A stretch of DNA of 64,000 nt from Rosa chinensis (taxonomy: Eukaryota; Streptophyta; Magnoliopsida; Rosales; Rosaceae), in assembly GCF_002994745.2 (NCBI RefSeq), contig NC_037092.1, positions 27,075,001 through 27,139,000 on the forward strand, read 5' to 3'. A model generated the notes under the pieces. That model had not been told where the DNA came from. It did not search any database and saw nothing but the letters and a program-made list of their open reading frames with translations. This document shows, one piece after another, positions 10,730 through 21,953 of the stretch; the first letter of the stretch is position 1, and each line of letters opens with the position of its first letter. Both the position numbers and the translations under genes were made by a program.

Positions 10730-11440
10730 ATGAGTAATCTTAATAAACTGGACTTTGCTCCATTGGGAAAAACTGGCTCTGGATATCACAATTTGGTCCG
10801 TGATGTCCACCAGCATCTCAAGGCTGAAGGAATCCTGGATACGATTCTTGACCCTAGCCAAGACGTGCTAATTGTTGAGCAAGCTCAAGATTTAGAAGCA
10901 AATAAAGCAGCCTTGGAGGCAAATAAGGCGAAAGCCATCATCCTAATGACTCGTGACTCGTCATATGGATGATTCACTTCAATACAAGTATATGAATGAA
11001 GAAGACCCCAGAAGGCTGTGGATCTCACTCGAAGAAAGATTTGGCAACGTCCGTGACTACCTGCTTCCTGACCTAAAAGTGAGATGGCATAGCCTCCGCT
11101 TCTGTGATTTCAAGTCAGTTCTTGACTACAGCTCGGATCACTTCGCATTAAATCTTTAATGGAATTCTGTAGAAAAGATGTCACAGATGCGATATGTTGA
11201 TTGAGAGGACTCTCTTTATCTTCCCCATCTCTGCTGTGATGGTTGCTAAGAACTATCGAATCGATGTTACTGTAGGACGGAACATAAGGTTTCATGAGCT
11301 CATTGGAGCTATTAATATTGCTGAAAAACATGACAACATCTTTGTGAAGAACTATAATTCGAGGCCCATGGGAAGAGAGCATATTCCGGATTCCAATTAT
11401 AGTCGCGCCCCTAAGGGAGGGTGCCAAGAGAGAAACCCTT
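10730..11440 (+). pseudogene. Copia gag (capsid) remnant
   Basis: ATG at 10730 opens MSNLNKLDFAPL, then WISLEERFGNVRDYLLPDL and a V-x-DYSS segment in a second frame, and ERTL-x-x-FPISAVMVAKNYR further on. These match the UBN2-type gag of plant Copia elements. The frame shifts near 10960 and is stopped near 11157. The segment 11350-11440 (NYNSRPMGREHIPDSNYSRA) matches the basic region before the zinc knuckle. It is inactive. Confidence 0.75.
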
Positions 11441-12239
11441 AATCTAGGGACATTTCTAGACGTTTTGGTCCATATTCTCGCTTTAATGAGGAAGGTAACC
11501 GCTAAAATAGGCGAACAGGGAACTGAAGAGGTCAACGTGGAAAGAGAGAAGGAGGCACCGCCTCTGGCCATGTTGGTGGCGCCACCAACACTAAGAGCCA
11601 TCCAAATGATGCTTTCAAAGCGCATCAATCATTGGAGTTCGAGCACAGAGATGTATGTTCCTGATGTGGATTATCCGGTCATTGAGCACACATTTGTAGA
11701 ACTCATGAAGATATTGTCACTACTTACAAAGAATATTGTGAAGCAAGAGAAGCTCACTATGTGGAACAAGAAGATCAAGAAGGTGATCTAGAGTGAAGGG
11801 TTGAAGACTTCAAATCTGGCTAGGATCAATAGATTGCCAATTCTATTTAAGTCTTTATTTTTCCAAGAGATGTAATAGGTAATGGCCATATATTTTGTAG
11901 TAAATGCCATTGGTTTAATTTTTCTTCCACTAGGCTCATACAAAGTGAGTATGATGTCTAGGAAGGTTTTGAGATAAGTGGAACGTAAGCGAGCTTTGCT
12001 CCACCGACATCTCTCTACTCACCTGATCATATTTATTTTGGACTTACTGAAAGAAATCAAATGACTACCATTGTTTTGCATTAGTTAGAATTTGGATTAG
12101 ATTCTCTTAATGGTTAAGAAACAATGATGTACTCCGTTGGCTTATAAATAAAATTTTGAGTTCTTTTTATTATGACTCCATTTTGATTATAAGCATATTA
12201 CTTTGTAACTACAATGGCTAGGCCATCAGTATTAGTTAA

Positions 12240-12640
12240 GGACATGGTATAGCCCAAGTTCCCCTTACCAAATGGCACCTTGATTACTGTCATAGAAACT
12301 CTCTACGCTCCTTGGGCAAATTGCACCCTATGAATGGCCAACGAACTCCGTGCAGAAATGCATGTAGAGAACGGAAAAAAGTTCCTTTGCACTACCTCTA
12401 ATCATTCCGAATAAAGACACATCTTAGAGAAACTTACGTGTCTCTCTAGTGGATTTTATGTCATCACTATTCAAACTATTAAATCCAATAAAGTTATGAG
12501 AAAAAATCTCTTAGATTCAGACATATATTGGCATTATCACCATGGGATAGGTCATCCTAGTCATGATATGATGATCCATCTACTAAAGACTTCATATGGA
12601 CATCCAATCTTTCGAGTGAAACGAAGCATGAATCAAAACT
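12240..12640 (+). pseudogene. Copia protease-end and pre-integrase remnant
   Basis: Sequence around 12250-12480 corresponds to the part following the aspartic protease (PNGTLITVIETLYAP-like residues). At 12496 a frame reads NLLDSDIYWHYHHGIGHPSHDMM, the H-x-G-x-GHPS motif of the GAG-pre-integrase zinc-binding region. The protease active site itself is not recognisable. Stops interrupt the region. Confidence 0.6.
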
Positions 12641-12899
12641 CCTTTGCCTCTGGTGCTGCCGCAGTCCAACACCAGCCTAGGGCTGGTGCAGTCCCTATCC
12701 ATGATGCCATGGATGTCGTACATCATGGTAATGGCGCCCTAGGTGATGTTGTGATTACCAACTTTGCTTCTAATAGCATTTTCAGACGCTCTGGCCCAGC
12801 TAAAATCCTCATTGGTTGCTTCTAAGGCCTCTTGCTCGTTCTACAAAGCCCATTCCTTAGGGAAATTAGGACTGAGACCATCCTATGCAAAGGATATGA

Positions 12900-13540
12900 A
12901 AATACGCATTCTGTTCTTACATAGAATCTATGGGGATTCTGTGGACTGATTCATCCAACTTGCAGACGTTTAAATATTTCATGATGTTGGTTGACACGCA
13001 AACATGCTGGTCACATGGTGTGCCATTGTCCACCTGTAAATGCTGCTTATACTGCACTCCTAGCACATATCATATGACAACGGGCTCACTCCCCAGATCA
13101 TCCTATTCAGTCAATTTGACTTGACAATGCTAGAGAGTTTACATCGAAGACTTTCAATGGTTATTGCAATGGGATTGATGTTGGACATCTTATTCCCATG
13201 TACACACCCAAATGGTCTAGCGGAAATGACTACAATGGTAGCCCAGAAATTGATAATGCGCACTAATCTCTTTATATCCGCTTGGGGTGATGCATTATCG
13301 CATGCAGCTACCAGTATCTCATACTTACGCATATTTGAGTGTGCCATTTATATGCCAATTACGCCACTACTGCGCACTATGATGGATCCTTACAAACGAA
13401 TGGGCAACTAAGTTGGATTTGAGACTCCAACAATCGTCTGCCACTTAATGCCCTTGCTAGGCGATCTCATTACCGCTAGATTTGCGGATTGTCATTTTGA
13501 TGAGACAATCTTTCCATCGTTAGGGGGAGATAAGAACATG
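12900..13540 (+). pseudogene. Copia integrase remnant
   Basis: Broken frames include ILWTDSSNLQTFKYFMMLVD (the core region around the first catalytic Asp), HPNGLAEMTTMVAQKLIMRT (region of the catalytic Glu; N-G-x-A-E) and, near 13410, FETPTIVCHLMPLLGDLITA, RFADCHFDE and FPSLGGDKN, which fit the C-terminal linker of Copia integrases. They lie in different frames with stops between them. Confidence 0.62.
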
Positions 13541-13869
13541 GATGTTCAGCAGGAATGACAGGAGTTGTCATGGTCTGTCCCCACTACGTCTCATCTTGAT
13601 CCCCGCTAAAGTGATGAGATCATAAATATCTCATGCAAACATGCCTGCAAGGATGGACGTCTCTACAAGAGAACGTAGTGCCACCCTACATGGAGGTAGG
13701 CATGACACTAACACCATAGACAATGGCACTCTGGCATTACAGGCCATGGCCCCAGTTAGGATGTGTGGGAGACCCGTGCATTCGAAGGATACTTTGGCAC
13801 AACTCAATCATTGGATCATCGACACTCAAAATCCGTCTCATGATAATTTTCTGGATTATGATTATCGTT

Positions 13870-14645
13870 GGGGGACGCCTCAACGTTAGAGCCTATTCAT
13901 GAGAATATAGAGCTCTATGAAAATTACATTAGTGTACATGAGACATGGAATAAAAACTCCATCATGATTAATGATGTATTTATGCATTTCATTGCGCATG
14001 AGTTTGTTGAGTCCGATGATATCGAACTATGTTATGTTGATTAATGATGCCAATGTAGAGAAATTTCGCCTAAATGGAAAGATGCGATCCAGGTTAAGTT
14101 GAACTTTCTAATGAAGAGGAAGGTTTTCGAGCCAATGATGCCAACACCTCCTAACATAAAACCTATTGACTAATGGGTCTTCGTTAGAAAGCGTGATGAG
14201 AAAAGGAGATGATCATCTCGCCTTATGGGGCAAGACTTCTCACAAAGCGTCTTGGAATCGACTATGATGAGACATATTCTCTCGTAATGGATGTCTTTGC
14301 ACTCCACCACCTACAAGTTTCAAAATAACTGAACATGCAGCTTACGAATATGGTCACTACGTATCTCTATGAGGATCTAGATACAGAATATACATGAAGG
14401 TTCATGGTGAGCTTCATTTACCCAAGTCAAGTGGCTCTAGACCACGGAGCGTGTTTGCAAATAGGTTGAAATGCTCACTAAGTGATTACTTGATTGGAAA
14501 GGGATATGTAAATGCCCACGCGTTTCTATGACAGGTTCCGGATTCTATTGTGGTTCACGTTGGAAACATAATCTTCATTAGAAACCCTTAAAAATTTAAG
14601 GGAAATCGCTGAACACTTGAAATTCAACTTTGATATAAAGGATCT
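13870..14645 (+). pseudogene. Copia reverse transcriptase remnant
   Basis: The segment parallels 4806-5577 of the other Copia remnant, including the EPMMPTPPNIKP and WVFVRKRDE-like stretches, all with stops. Next to 14650 about 400 bases present in the other remnant are missing, joining AGGATCTTGGGAGAAC directly to CTCTCCATCCC. No intact catalytic motif is visible. Confidence 0.55.
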
Positions 14646-14970
14646 TGGGAGAACCTCTCCATCCCAAAATAATATTAGTGTTTTGGAAGGTTTTGCTGAT
14701 GCTGGGTACTCCTCTAACCCACATAAATGCCATTCCCAAACTGGTTATGTGTTCACCATGGGTAAGACCACGATATCTTGGAGGTCTATAAAACAAACTC
14801 TACTCGCTATATCTTCGAACCATGCAGAGATTGTTTCTCTTCACGAAGCGGTTCGTGAATGTATGTGGATTGGATCCATAATTACGCATGTTCGAAGCAA
14901 TTGTGGTTTGAAGTCTACTACAGATGAGCCTATGAGCATTTATGAGGATAATGCTGCTTGTATTGAATAA
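14646..14970 (+). pseudogene. Copia RNase H remnant
   Basis: The frame reads LEGFADAGYSSNPHKCHSQT-GYVFTMGKTTISWRS, then SNHAEIVSLHEAVRECMWIG and YEDNAACIE. This matches Copia RNase H (D-A-x-Y, GYVF, ISWRS-x-KQ, E, DN-x-A). It is the best preserved domain of this element, yet its link to reverse transcriptase is deleted. Confidence 0.7.
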
Positions 14971-15355
14971 ATGAAGTAAGGCTACATCAAAAGTGACAAC
15001 ACTAAGCATAATTAGCAACAACAGACTCTCCTCAAGATCAGAGTGAATTAGGTTTGATCTGAGGACAGTGTGGCAGACTTGTTCGCTAAGTCATTGCCTA
15101 AATTCCACTTTTGAGAAACATGTTGGTAGCATCGTTTGCGGAAGTTATCCAAACTCCCATGACCGTAGTCATCAAGGGAAGATGCAGACATCAGGGAGAG
15201 ATGTTTACATGTGTGGTCTCAAAACGTGAATGGTGTGTTGTACTATTTTTCTTCTTCAACTGAACTTATTTTTGTCCCACTGAGTTTTTGTTATTCGGCA
15301 AGGTTTTTGTCGAGGCAATGAGAGAAGCACTATGTTTGGGAGACACAAGGGACAG

Positions 15356-15575
15356 TGTTCAAGTAAATCCAGAATATGTGTTTGACCCATACTCTAGGTT
15401 ACTTGTGCAAGTTGTAATAGGGTTAATCTTAGAGATATTCGTAGATATCCAATCATTGTACGATTATGTTTCTATGTATAACTTTACTTCTATGTTTGTA
15501 ATCCTTTATATAAAGAGGGTCCTATTATTAATGGAAACACAACAAATTCTCTTCCAATTTCGTTTTCCTTAAACA
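15356..15575 (+). mobile_element. 3' LTR of Copia element
   Basis: 220 bp from TGTTCAAGTAAATCC to TTAAACA, preceded by the weak purine tract ACAAGGGACAG. It contains TTTATATAAAGAGG near 15505. Confidence 0.85.
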
Positions 15576-15877
15576 TTGTCGAGTTGGTTTGTAAAAAAAA
15601 AACGTTTTTCAATAATTTGAAAATCGTTTTTAAGGGTTTCAAAATCAAATCCAAACATTATAATAGTTTAACTGTTTAACAGTAAGTTCTTGAGCAACGC
15701 GGCGTTACTCTTGTTTTTTTTTTTTTTTTTTCCTGAAAGAAAAATTTGAAGCAACTCTTGTTTTAGCTAGCCAAGCTTTTGTCAAGCACTATTCATTGGG
15801 CAACACCTTCTGGTTAAGATCAAGTCCATACTACTTTTGCAAACATCTATACTCGACGAAACAAAGGGACTGAGCAA
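15576..15877. other. No gene recognised
   Basis: AT-rich spacer with a long T-run near 15715-15731. Confidence 0.4.
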
Positions 15878-16377
15878 ATGGGGATGTGCGCCTCAACTGG
15901 ACCCCTGTTACTAAAAATGGAGCTACACTCAAAGCTGGTGATATTGTATCAGTTAGAGGAAAAGGAAGACTGAAGGTGAGTTGTTAGATGCAATACACTG
16001 TTTCTTAAAGGTCTCGTCGGCTAATACACTTCACATACAACCATCTTAATGTTATTATTGGATATGGATACTTCTTGGTTAGTTCCTGATAAATCTAGAG
16101 TATTTTGTAACAAGTTTGGATTGGAAAATCCTGTTTTTATGGGTTTCCCTTAACCCTATCATATGGGTACTAAATCCATAGAGAAACTATAGAAAACAGA
16201 CAAATTCAACACTTACTCCTACCTATGTTTGATAGTTTGATGCACATGCTTGTCTCCATATAACTTGGATTATAATCTATAGTTTGATTGAAATGCTTTT
16301 GTCATTGTATTCTCTATATCAATAAAAGTTCTTTATTCTTTTTATTGGAGGTACATCATAATTTAACAGTTTGTATG
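15878..16377 (+). pseudogene. 500-bp inverted duplicate of the S4 gene (exon 9 and part of intron 9)
   Basis: The segment is the reverse complement of 22161-22660 with only a handful of differences seen by eye (for example AAAGCTGG versus AAGGCTGG). It holds nearly all of exon 9 of the S4-domain gene, its splice donor AAG-GTGAGT, and about 400 bases of the next intron. Both ends are abrupt; the right end runs into a GA/G-rich microsatellite. Without other exons it cannot encode the protein. Its high identity suggests a recent event or gene conversion. Confidence 0.93.
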
Positions 16378-16378
16378 G

Positions 16379-16420
16379 AAGAGAGAGAGGGAGGGGGGGG
16401 GAAGAGAGAGAGAGAAAAAA
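16379..16420. repeat. Purine microsatellite (GA / G-run)
   Basis: GAGAGAGAGGGAGGGGGGGG and following GA units sit exactly at the right end of the inverted S4-gene duplicate, a plausible recombination joint. Confidence 0.85.
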
Positions 16421-16439
16421 AATATTAAAAAAATAGAAA

Positions 16440-17275
16440 TTATATTAAATTAGAAATGTCCATTATGCCCTCCTTCAGGGTTTAAAAAGCTTAAAGTGTG
16501 GCCCCAATGTCAGCTCCAACTTAGCAAGTGATATCATTTTTGGATCCGGATTCAAATTTTGGACTCGAGTTATGTTTTTTGAGAGTATAAAGACTAGCCT
16601 GATTAAAAAAAAGTTTAAGGACCAGACTGATTTTAGTCCTAAAGTTGAGGGGGAGGGGGGGTAAACTAAATTTTTCCTTAAAAAGTACGTCTGCATTAGT
16701 GCTCTCTATTTTAAGTAGTTTTGAATTTATGGTATTTTTTAAATGAAGATTAAATAGTTTAATTGTATTTATAAAGGGGGGGGGTAAACTAATTTTTTTC
16801 CTTAAAAAGTACGTCTGCATTAGTGCTCTCTATTTTAGGTAGTTTTGAATTTATATTATTTTTTAAATGAAGATTAAATAGTTTAATTGTATTTATAAAT
16901 TACATAAAATAACTCAAAATAAATATTACAAATGTCCATTTTACCCTCCTATAGGGTTTAGAAAGCTGAAGTGTGGGCCCCAATGTCGGCTCCAACTCAG
17001 CAAGTGACGTCATTTTTGGACCGGATTTAAATTTTGGACTCGGGTTATGTTGTTTGAGAGTAAAAGGACCAGCCTAATTAAAAAAAAAGTTTAAGGACCA
17101 GACTGATTTTAGCCCTAAAGTTCAAGGAGGTAAACTGATTTTTTTCCTTAAAAAGTATGTCTGCATTAGTGCTCTCTATTGTAGTTAGTTCTAAATTTAT
17201 ATTGTTTTAAAATGAAGACTAAATAGTTTAACTGTATTTATAAATTACATAAGATAACTCAAAATGAATGTTTTA
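16440..17275. repeat. Tandem MITE-like repeat, about 2.5 copies
   Basis: Two landmark blocks recur in order. AAGTACGTCTGCATTAGTGC occurs near 16682, 16806 and (with one change) 17153. The block around AGCAAGTGA-x-x-TCATTTTTGGA occurs near 16523 and 16997. The stretch ATGAAGATTAAATAG / TGTATTTATAAA also repeats. The full unit is roughly 350 bp; the middle copy is shortened. No coding capacity. Confidence 0.8.
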
Positions 17276-17387
17276 AATTATAGAGAGTCTCATCTCGCTC
17301 TCTTTATTTATGAGCGAGATAGCTAAAAGTTTTAATGGAGAACCACTTAGAAGTCTAATGCAGCTGCTAAAATATATAAAAGGCTAA

Positions 17388-18090
17388 GAGTCTTGCTAAA
17401 TGTACCCAGCAAATTTCTTAGTATACCCAGCAACCAAAAATTATTTCATATTTTTCCACTTTACCCTTATTCAAAATGTGAAGAAACAGATATCACACCC
17501 AGCCACCATGCCATCCCCCATTTCACCATGCGGCTGACAGACCTCAGTCTCAGTCGTTTGGCAGCTTCTTTCCCATCTCTGTGATATTCTTCTTTTGCGC
17601 AAGGAGTTGAAATTACACTCTGGGTATTCTATAAACCCCATTGGAGACATTTGCTATAGTTAATTCTTCTTTTTTCCAAAGACATCGCACACGGCTTGTG
17701 TGTTCAGTTACCGCTCTCATATTGCAGAATTGATTCTATTCCTTTTATTTTGAATTGTGCAAGAGAAGACCACAATATTAATGGCTATGACCAATCTACT
17801 GTAGTTCCCCCTCCATTGTTTAATTCTTCTCCATAAACTTTATTCTACTTTTATATCCCATGCAAGTATGTATAGTATTCCATACTAAGGAAGGACAGCG
17901 ATAGGTATTGCAAATTTGATTGCTGGTTTGAAACTTAGTATTCTACTGGAGGAATCGAAGAGGAGAGCGCGATGGCTGGTGTATTGCAGATTTTCATTTT
18001 GTTTTTTTCAAGGGTAAAGTGGGAAAATATGAAATAATTTTTGGTTGCTGGGTATACTAAGAAATTTGCTGGGTACATTCAGTAAGACCC
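17388..18090. mobile_element. Mutator-like MITE (703 bp) with ~85-bp terminal inverted repeats
   Basis: The left end starts GAGTCTTGCTAAATGTACCC and the right end is its near-perfect reverse complement (ending AGTAAGACCC). The arms match for about 85 bases, to TTTACCCTT. An 8-base duplication AAGGCTAA flanks the element at 17380-17387 and 18091-18098. Long arms with an 8-9 bp duplication fit Mutator-like elements. The ~530-bp interior has no transposase and no recognised captured gene. Confidence 0.87.
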
Positions 18091-18367
18091 AAGGCTAAAC
18101 ATGCTCTCCAAAATAGCTAAGGAGCCAAAATAGAGAGTCTGCTAGAGATACTCTTACCATATTTACATGGATGAACAAATTTCATTTATTTTCTAAATGA
18201 GGATAAAAAACAAGAAAAACTGCCATTGATAACCACATAAATCAGAAATGAAACTACCTTTTTTTTTTTTTTTTAGAAAATCTGTTTTCTTTTTGTTATA
18301 AGTCATTGTTTACAGATGAAGTGTGTGTGAAGAGGCTAGAAATAGATGTTATAAAATTGTTTCCATC

Positions 18368-18375
18368 TATATAAA
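18368..18375 (+). promoter_or_regulatory. Probable TATA box of the cystatin-like gene
   Basis: TATATAAA lies about 75 bases before the ATG at 18451, in a typical position for a plant core promoter. Confidence 0.5.
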
Positions 18376-18450
18376 CCCTAGCTAGTTCCCTGGATCAGGA
18401 CTTGGATTCAAGCTACGTCTCTATTACAATCAATCAAGAGACTTTAGAAA

Positions 18451-18810
18451 ATGCGTTCTCATTGCTTCCTCATGCTCCTTGTTTTCTTTCTTCCTGTAGT
18501 ACTCGCCGCCACTGGTCCGCCCTCTTCCTCCGATTGGAAGCCTATCAACCCAAGCAGCGAAGTAGCAAAAAAAATGGCAGAAGCCGCAGTCTCCCAGTAT
18601 AATGAGAATGCTGCAAATAAATTAACTTTACAAAACGTGGTTTCAGGCAGGAGCAGAGAAACATCTTCAGGTCCCCGAGACATCATATTTGAGCTCACTC
18701 TTGCAGCCAAGAATGAGTCGTTCAGCCGTAACCCGCCTTCAAATTATTGGGCTTCTGTAGTGGTGACTTTTGAAACTGTTATTCAACTCGTCGACTTTAG
18801 GAAAGCTTGA
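18451..18810 (+). CDS. Cystatin-like (phytocystatin) secreted protein, divergent
   Basis: This single-exon gene encodes 119 residues. Residues 1-20 form a signal peptide (MRSHCFLMLLVFFLPVVLAA), so the product enters the secretory path. The rest follows the phytocystatin pattern: W-x-PI near residue 29, V-x-x-x-A-x-x-AV-x-Q-YN (the N-terminal alpha helix), L-x-L-x-NVVSG, then IIFELTLAAKN and YWASVVV. Phytocystatins block papain-type cysteine proteases using a QxVxG loop and a C-terminal Trp loop. Here the QxVxG position appears to read ETSSG, and the usual PW before the final F-x-x-F is absent (FETVIQLVDF). So it has the fold signature but degenerate contact loops. Inhibition may be lost or changed. 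The start is the only ATG that gives a signal peptide. Confidence 0.75.
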   Translation: MRSHCFLMLLVFFLPVVLAATGPPSSSDWKPINPSSEVAKKMAEAAVSQYNENAANKLTLQNVVSGRSRETSSGPRDIIFELTLAAKNESFSRNPPSNYWASVVVTFETVIQLVDFRKA

Positions 18811-21390
18811 GATGTGATTTTTTGTAGCTTCTGCGTTGGCATGATATGGTTGTAAATGAACTCAATTTATTTGCTACATATTTCACACTAGTTCGTAAGA
18901 ATTTATTTTCAGAAAAACTTAATTTTGGGTTGATTTGGAATATTGGTTGCCTTTGCTTTCTTGTCAAACATTTGATTTGTGATGCAAACCTATTATTGAG
19001 AACCCGTATGGGCATTTTAGGGTCTCAACTATAGCATACCGCCAACACCCTATTTCCATAATCAAGTTTGGATGTAGGATGAGAATGAGCGTGGTTTAGT
19101 CGGAAAACTAGAAAAATAAAGAAGAGTGATTGGAAAATAGGTAATTCACGCATAATGAGGTTACTAGCCACTGCAATATCCAAGAAAATTTGGTTTTTGA
19201 CTTTTCAGGTTTCTCGTGCCAAAAGTCAGGTTCTGGATTGTGAATCAGATTGAAGTAAATTTTGGCCAGAATGTCCGTTTGAGATGAATGATACCTTTTT
19301 GGAATGGGAACAACGAGATCTGAGTGAGCCCTAACGGATTTAAGTCAAAATATATCGTTTTAATTATCCGATTCGGGATTTAATATTTTTAGGCTAGTTT
19401 TACATTTATTCTAAGATTCTTTTTATTTAGGTTTTTAGTTTCCTTTTTAATTTGGATTCTTTAGGATTTTTTGTCATTATGATTATGATTTACTTGGATG
19501 CCTATGTAAGCACCACATGAAAAACAAATTATAAACAATCTAAAAGTTATGGAGAGAGAGAGAGCAAATCCTCTCGAAATTCTAGCGCTGCTGCCCTCTT
19601 TGTGCGGCTATCAAGGAGGCTCTTGTCACCTCCTTGCTTGCCTCAGCCTATCTTCAGGACTGCTCGATTTCGCCCTCGACAGGAGGGATGGCGTGGTTGG
19701 CTTTGCAACGGGAGGAGGAGATCCGAAATTTGGATCCGGTCGCACCTTTAGGTTTTTGATGAAGGAGCTGGGTTCTTGGTTTGGGTATTGCAGAGTGGTG
19801 GTTGGGGCCGTGTCCGGTGGATGGCCTTGTTGCGGAAGGTAAGGGAGGCTTCTTGGCGAGCGTTGCTGATGGTGGTGGTCGTGGTGTTGATTGCGTTGTT
19901 GCTAGTCGGAGGCAGGCTCCTGGGTTGATGGTGTTTCGGCCGTGGGCTTATAGAAGGGTTGTAGGCGACGCCGAAGTTTCCAGAACTGGCTGGTGGTCGC
20001 GTGGCACAATGTCCGAGTTGGGTGTCCAGATTAGATCCTGCCAGTGTGAGCTGCCTTTGGGCCTCGTTCAGGGCCCATTTGTTTGGGTTGATTTCTCCAG
20101 GGGCCTGGATGGGTCTCTAACCGGGCCTACAGTCATGAATTTTCATAGTTGCCTAGTTGGTTTCTAGAATAAATGTCTATGTTAGTGAGAGGATCTCTAT
20201 GAGCCCATGTGGAAGTACTTAGTGTCACCGTACCACAATTGCATGCTCGGCGTGTGAGATTAGGTAAAATAGATTGCCTGCAGGGCGATATTCTTTTGCT
20301 AACATAAACAACTCTGAGCTACGATTGTTGAAATAGAGTAGTCGATTTTTTACTATGCTGATCTATGAAACAACGACATGCCACTGGTATGTCCTCTTTA
20401 ATTAAAAAAAAAATGAAACACAAATTGTATCTTGAACTAAAAATTAAATTTGCAAATTAGTTACTATTTTGTACGAAATCCCTGATGTTAGACAAAACAT
20501 ATTATATTTGTATAAATATGGAGAGCTTTATCTGAATGGAACTTGAATCGATCCAAATAAAGGTTTAGAAAGATGAATGTATGCATCTTGTGGGCATACT
20601 TGACTTACTTTTTTTTTTTTTTTCTCCTTTTATTAATTGGTATAACATTTTGGGCTCTACTCTCTTAGATTAAGGTTTTGCTAAAATTTGCTCTTCTTAA
20701 ACAATGTGTTTTCTTTAAGAAAACTTTGATATAAGATCTGGGATACTACATATATTCGGGGGATTGAAATTAGCAGAGACAGTCAGACAGAGCAAGACAT
20801 CTACTTGGTTTATCTAAGCAGGTCCAAATTTCAACAGTACTTAGACCAAAATGTGTATCTGCTGGAACTGATGAGGCCATATACAACTCTTCTATACTCT
20901 CTTTGTTAGCTTGTTTATGAGCAATTTAGATATTTTGCCCCACGAATAGATAGCACATCAACGAGAACTATAGAATACTTGTATTCGCAATGGCCTCATG
21001 AGTTCCTGCAAGTACTCATTTTGGTCCAAGTAACTTCATATTTATTTATAAGCCTAGAATTCATAGTAAAACATCCTAATACAATGCCTTCTCATAAAAG
21101 GTAATTGTATCCCAATAAATGTCTATAATCACTATGATATATTCCGATATTGTACTGCTTTACTAGATAAGCTAAACCGTTTTTCGCATGAATGGGCAAG
21201 CATAGTAAGGCTAATATCATGAATGAGATCTTTCTACTACTGCTCTTAGTGTTATGTTTTCTACGGCAAAAATAAAAAGAAGTCTACTTTCATGTTTAAC
21301 TAGCCGTAGTTCCATCGGAGATCATTTCCGGTAACGTCATCAATTGCTTCTATCAAAACACAGATTTTTCTTTCCATACTAAGAAATTAA
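18811..21390. other. No gene recognised; G-rich repeat-like ORFs at 19549-20167
   Basis: Overlapping frames at 19549-19842 and 19781-20167 are rich in Gly and Trp, lack recognised motifs and are of a type common in plant repeat leaders. Sequence after 20160 has weak similarity to the LINE-like tail repeat. The remainder is AT-rich. Confidence 0.35.
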
Positions 21391-21587
21391 TAGCACGTTT
21401 ACTTACCTGGAATGAAAAAAGTCATGAATAAGAGACAACTGGAATGGAAGATGGAAGGAGTCTCTGTGAGAATCATTCCTAAACCCATATCCCAAATTAA
21501 GGGTTATTCAGGAATTGATTTCCAATACTCATACTCTGTAATCATTCCCTTCATTTCCATTATCATCCCAGGTACGTAAACGTACCC
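21391..21587. mobile_element. Tourist-like (PIF/Harbinger) MITE, 197 bp
   Basis: The left end TAGCACGTTTACTTACCTGG is matched by the reverse complement of the right end (CCAGGTACGTAAACGTACCC). A 3-base TAA flanks both sides (21388-21390 and 21588-21590). This fits PIF/Harbinger-type MITEs. It lies about 370 bases beyond the stop of the S4-domain gene. Confidence 0.8.
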
Positions 21588-21953
21588 TAATTATAAGACA
21601 CACACACTTGGCACTCTCGAAAAGAATGCACATTAAATTAAGTAAAAGAATGCACGTTAAATTAAGTACACAGGATCAGAAGGCTATCAATTTATAAACA
21701 AAGTTCCTCAAGTAATGGAAGTGTTAAATATGAACAATACAACGAAGAATGTAGAATATTAATTTTAGGAAAAAAAATCTTTGAACTTGCAAATAAAGCC
21801 AAACGTTGATGCAAGATATGCTTGTTCTTTAGAAGAGCCTCAGAATGTTAGTTACGCATCTTAGACCTCTGTTTTTTTTTTTTTCCTGACAGGTCATCTT
21901 AGACCTATTTAGATCCAAGAATAGAAATGTTCAGTCAATACCGGTTTCAAAAC

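Larger units (their letters stand above)
9618..15575 (+). mobile_element. Ty1/Copia element with both LTRs, decayed
   Basis: Two related ~220-bp terminal repeats (9618-9835 and 15356-15575) share the start TGTTCAA and end TTAAACA and bracket Copia domains in the Ty1 order: gag, protease region, integrase, reverse transcriptase, RNase H. Every domain is broken by stops and frameshifts. Part of the reverse transcriptase is deleted near 14650. No standard tRNA-Met primer site follows the 5' LTR, and no clear 5-bp target duplication is visible, both consistent with age. The element cannot make its own proteins. Confidence 0.85.

Noticed and set aside
19549..20167. Overlapping Gly/Trp-rich ORFs as genes
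   Set aside because: No motifs, frames overlap, and composition fits repeat leaders.
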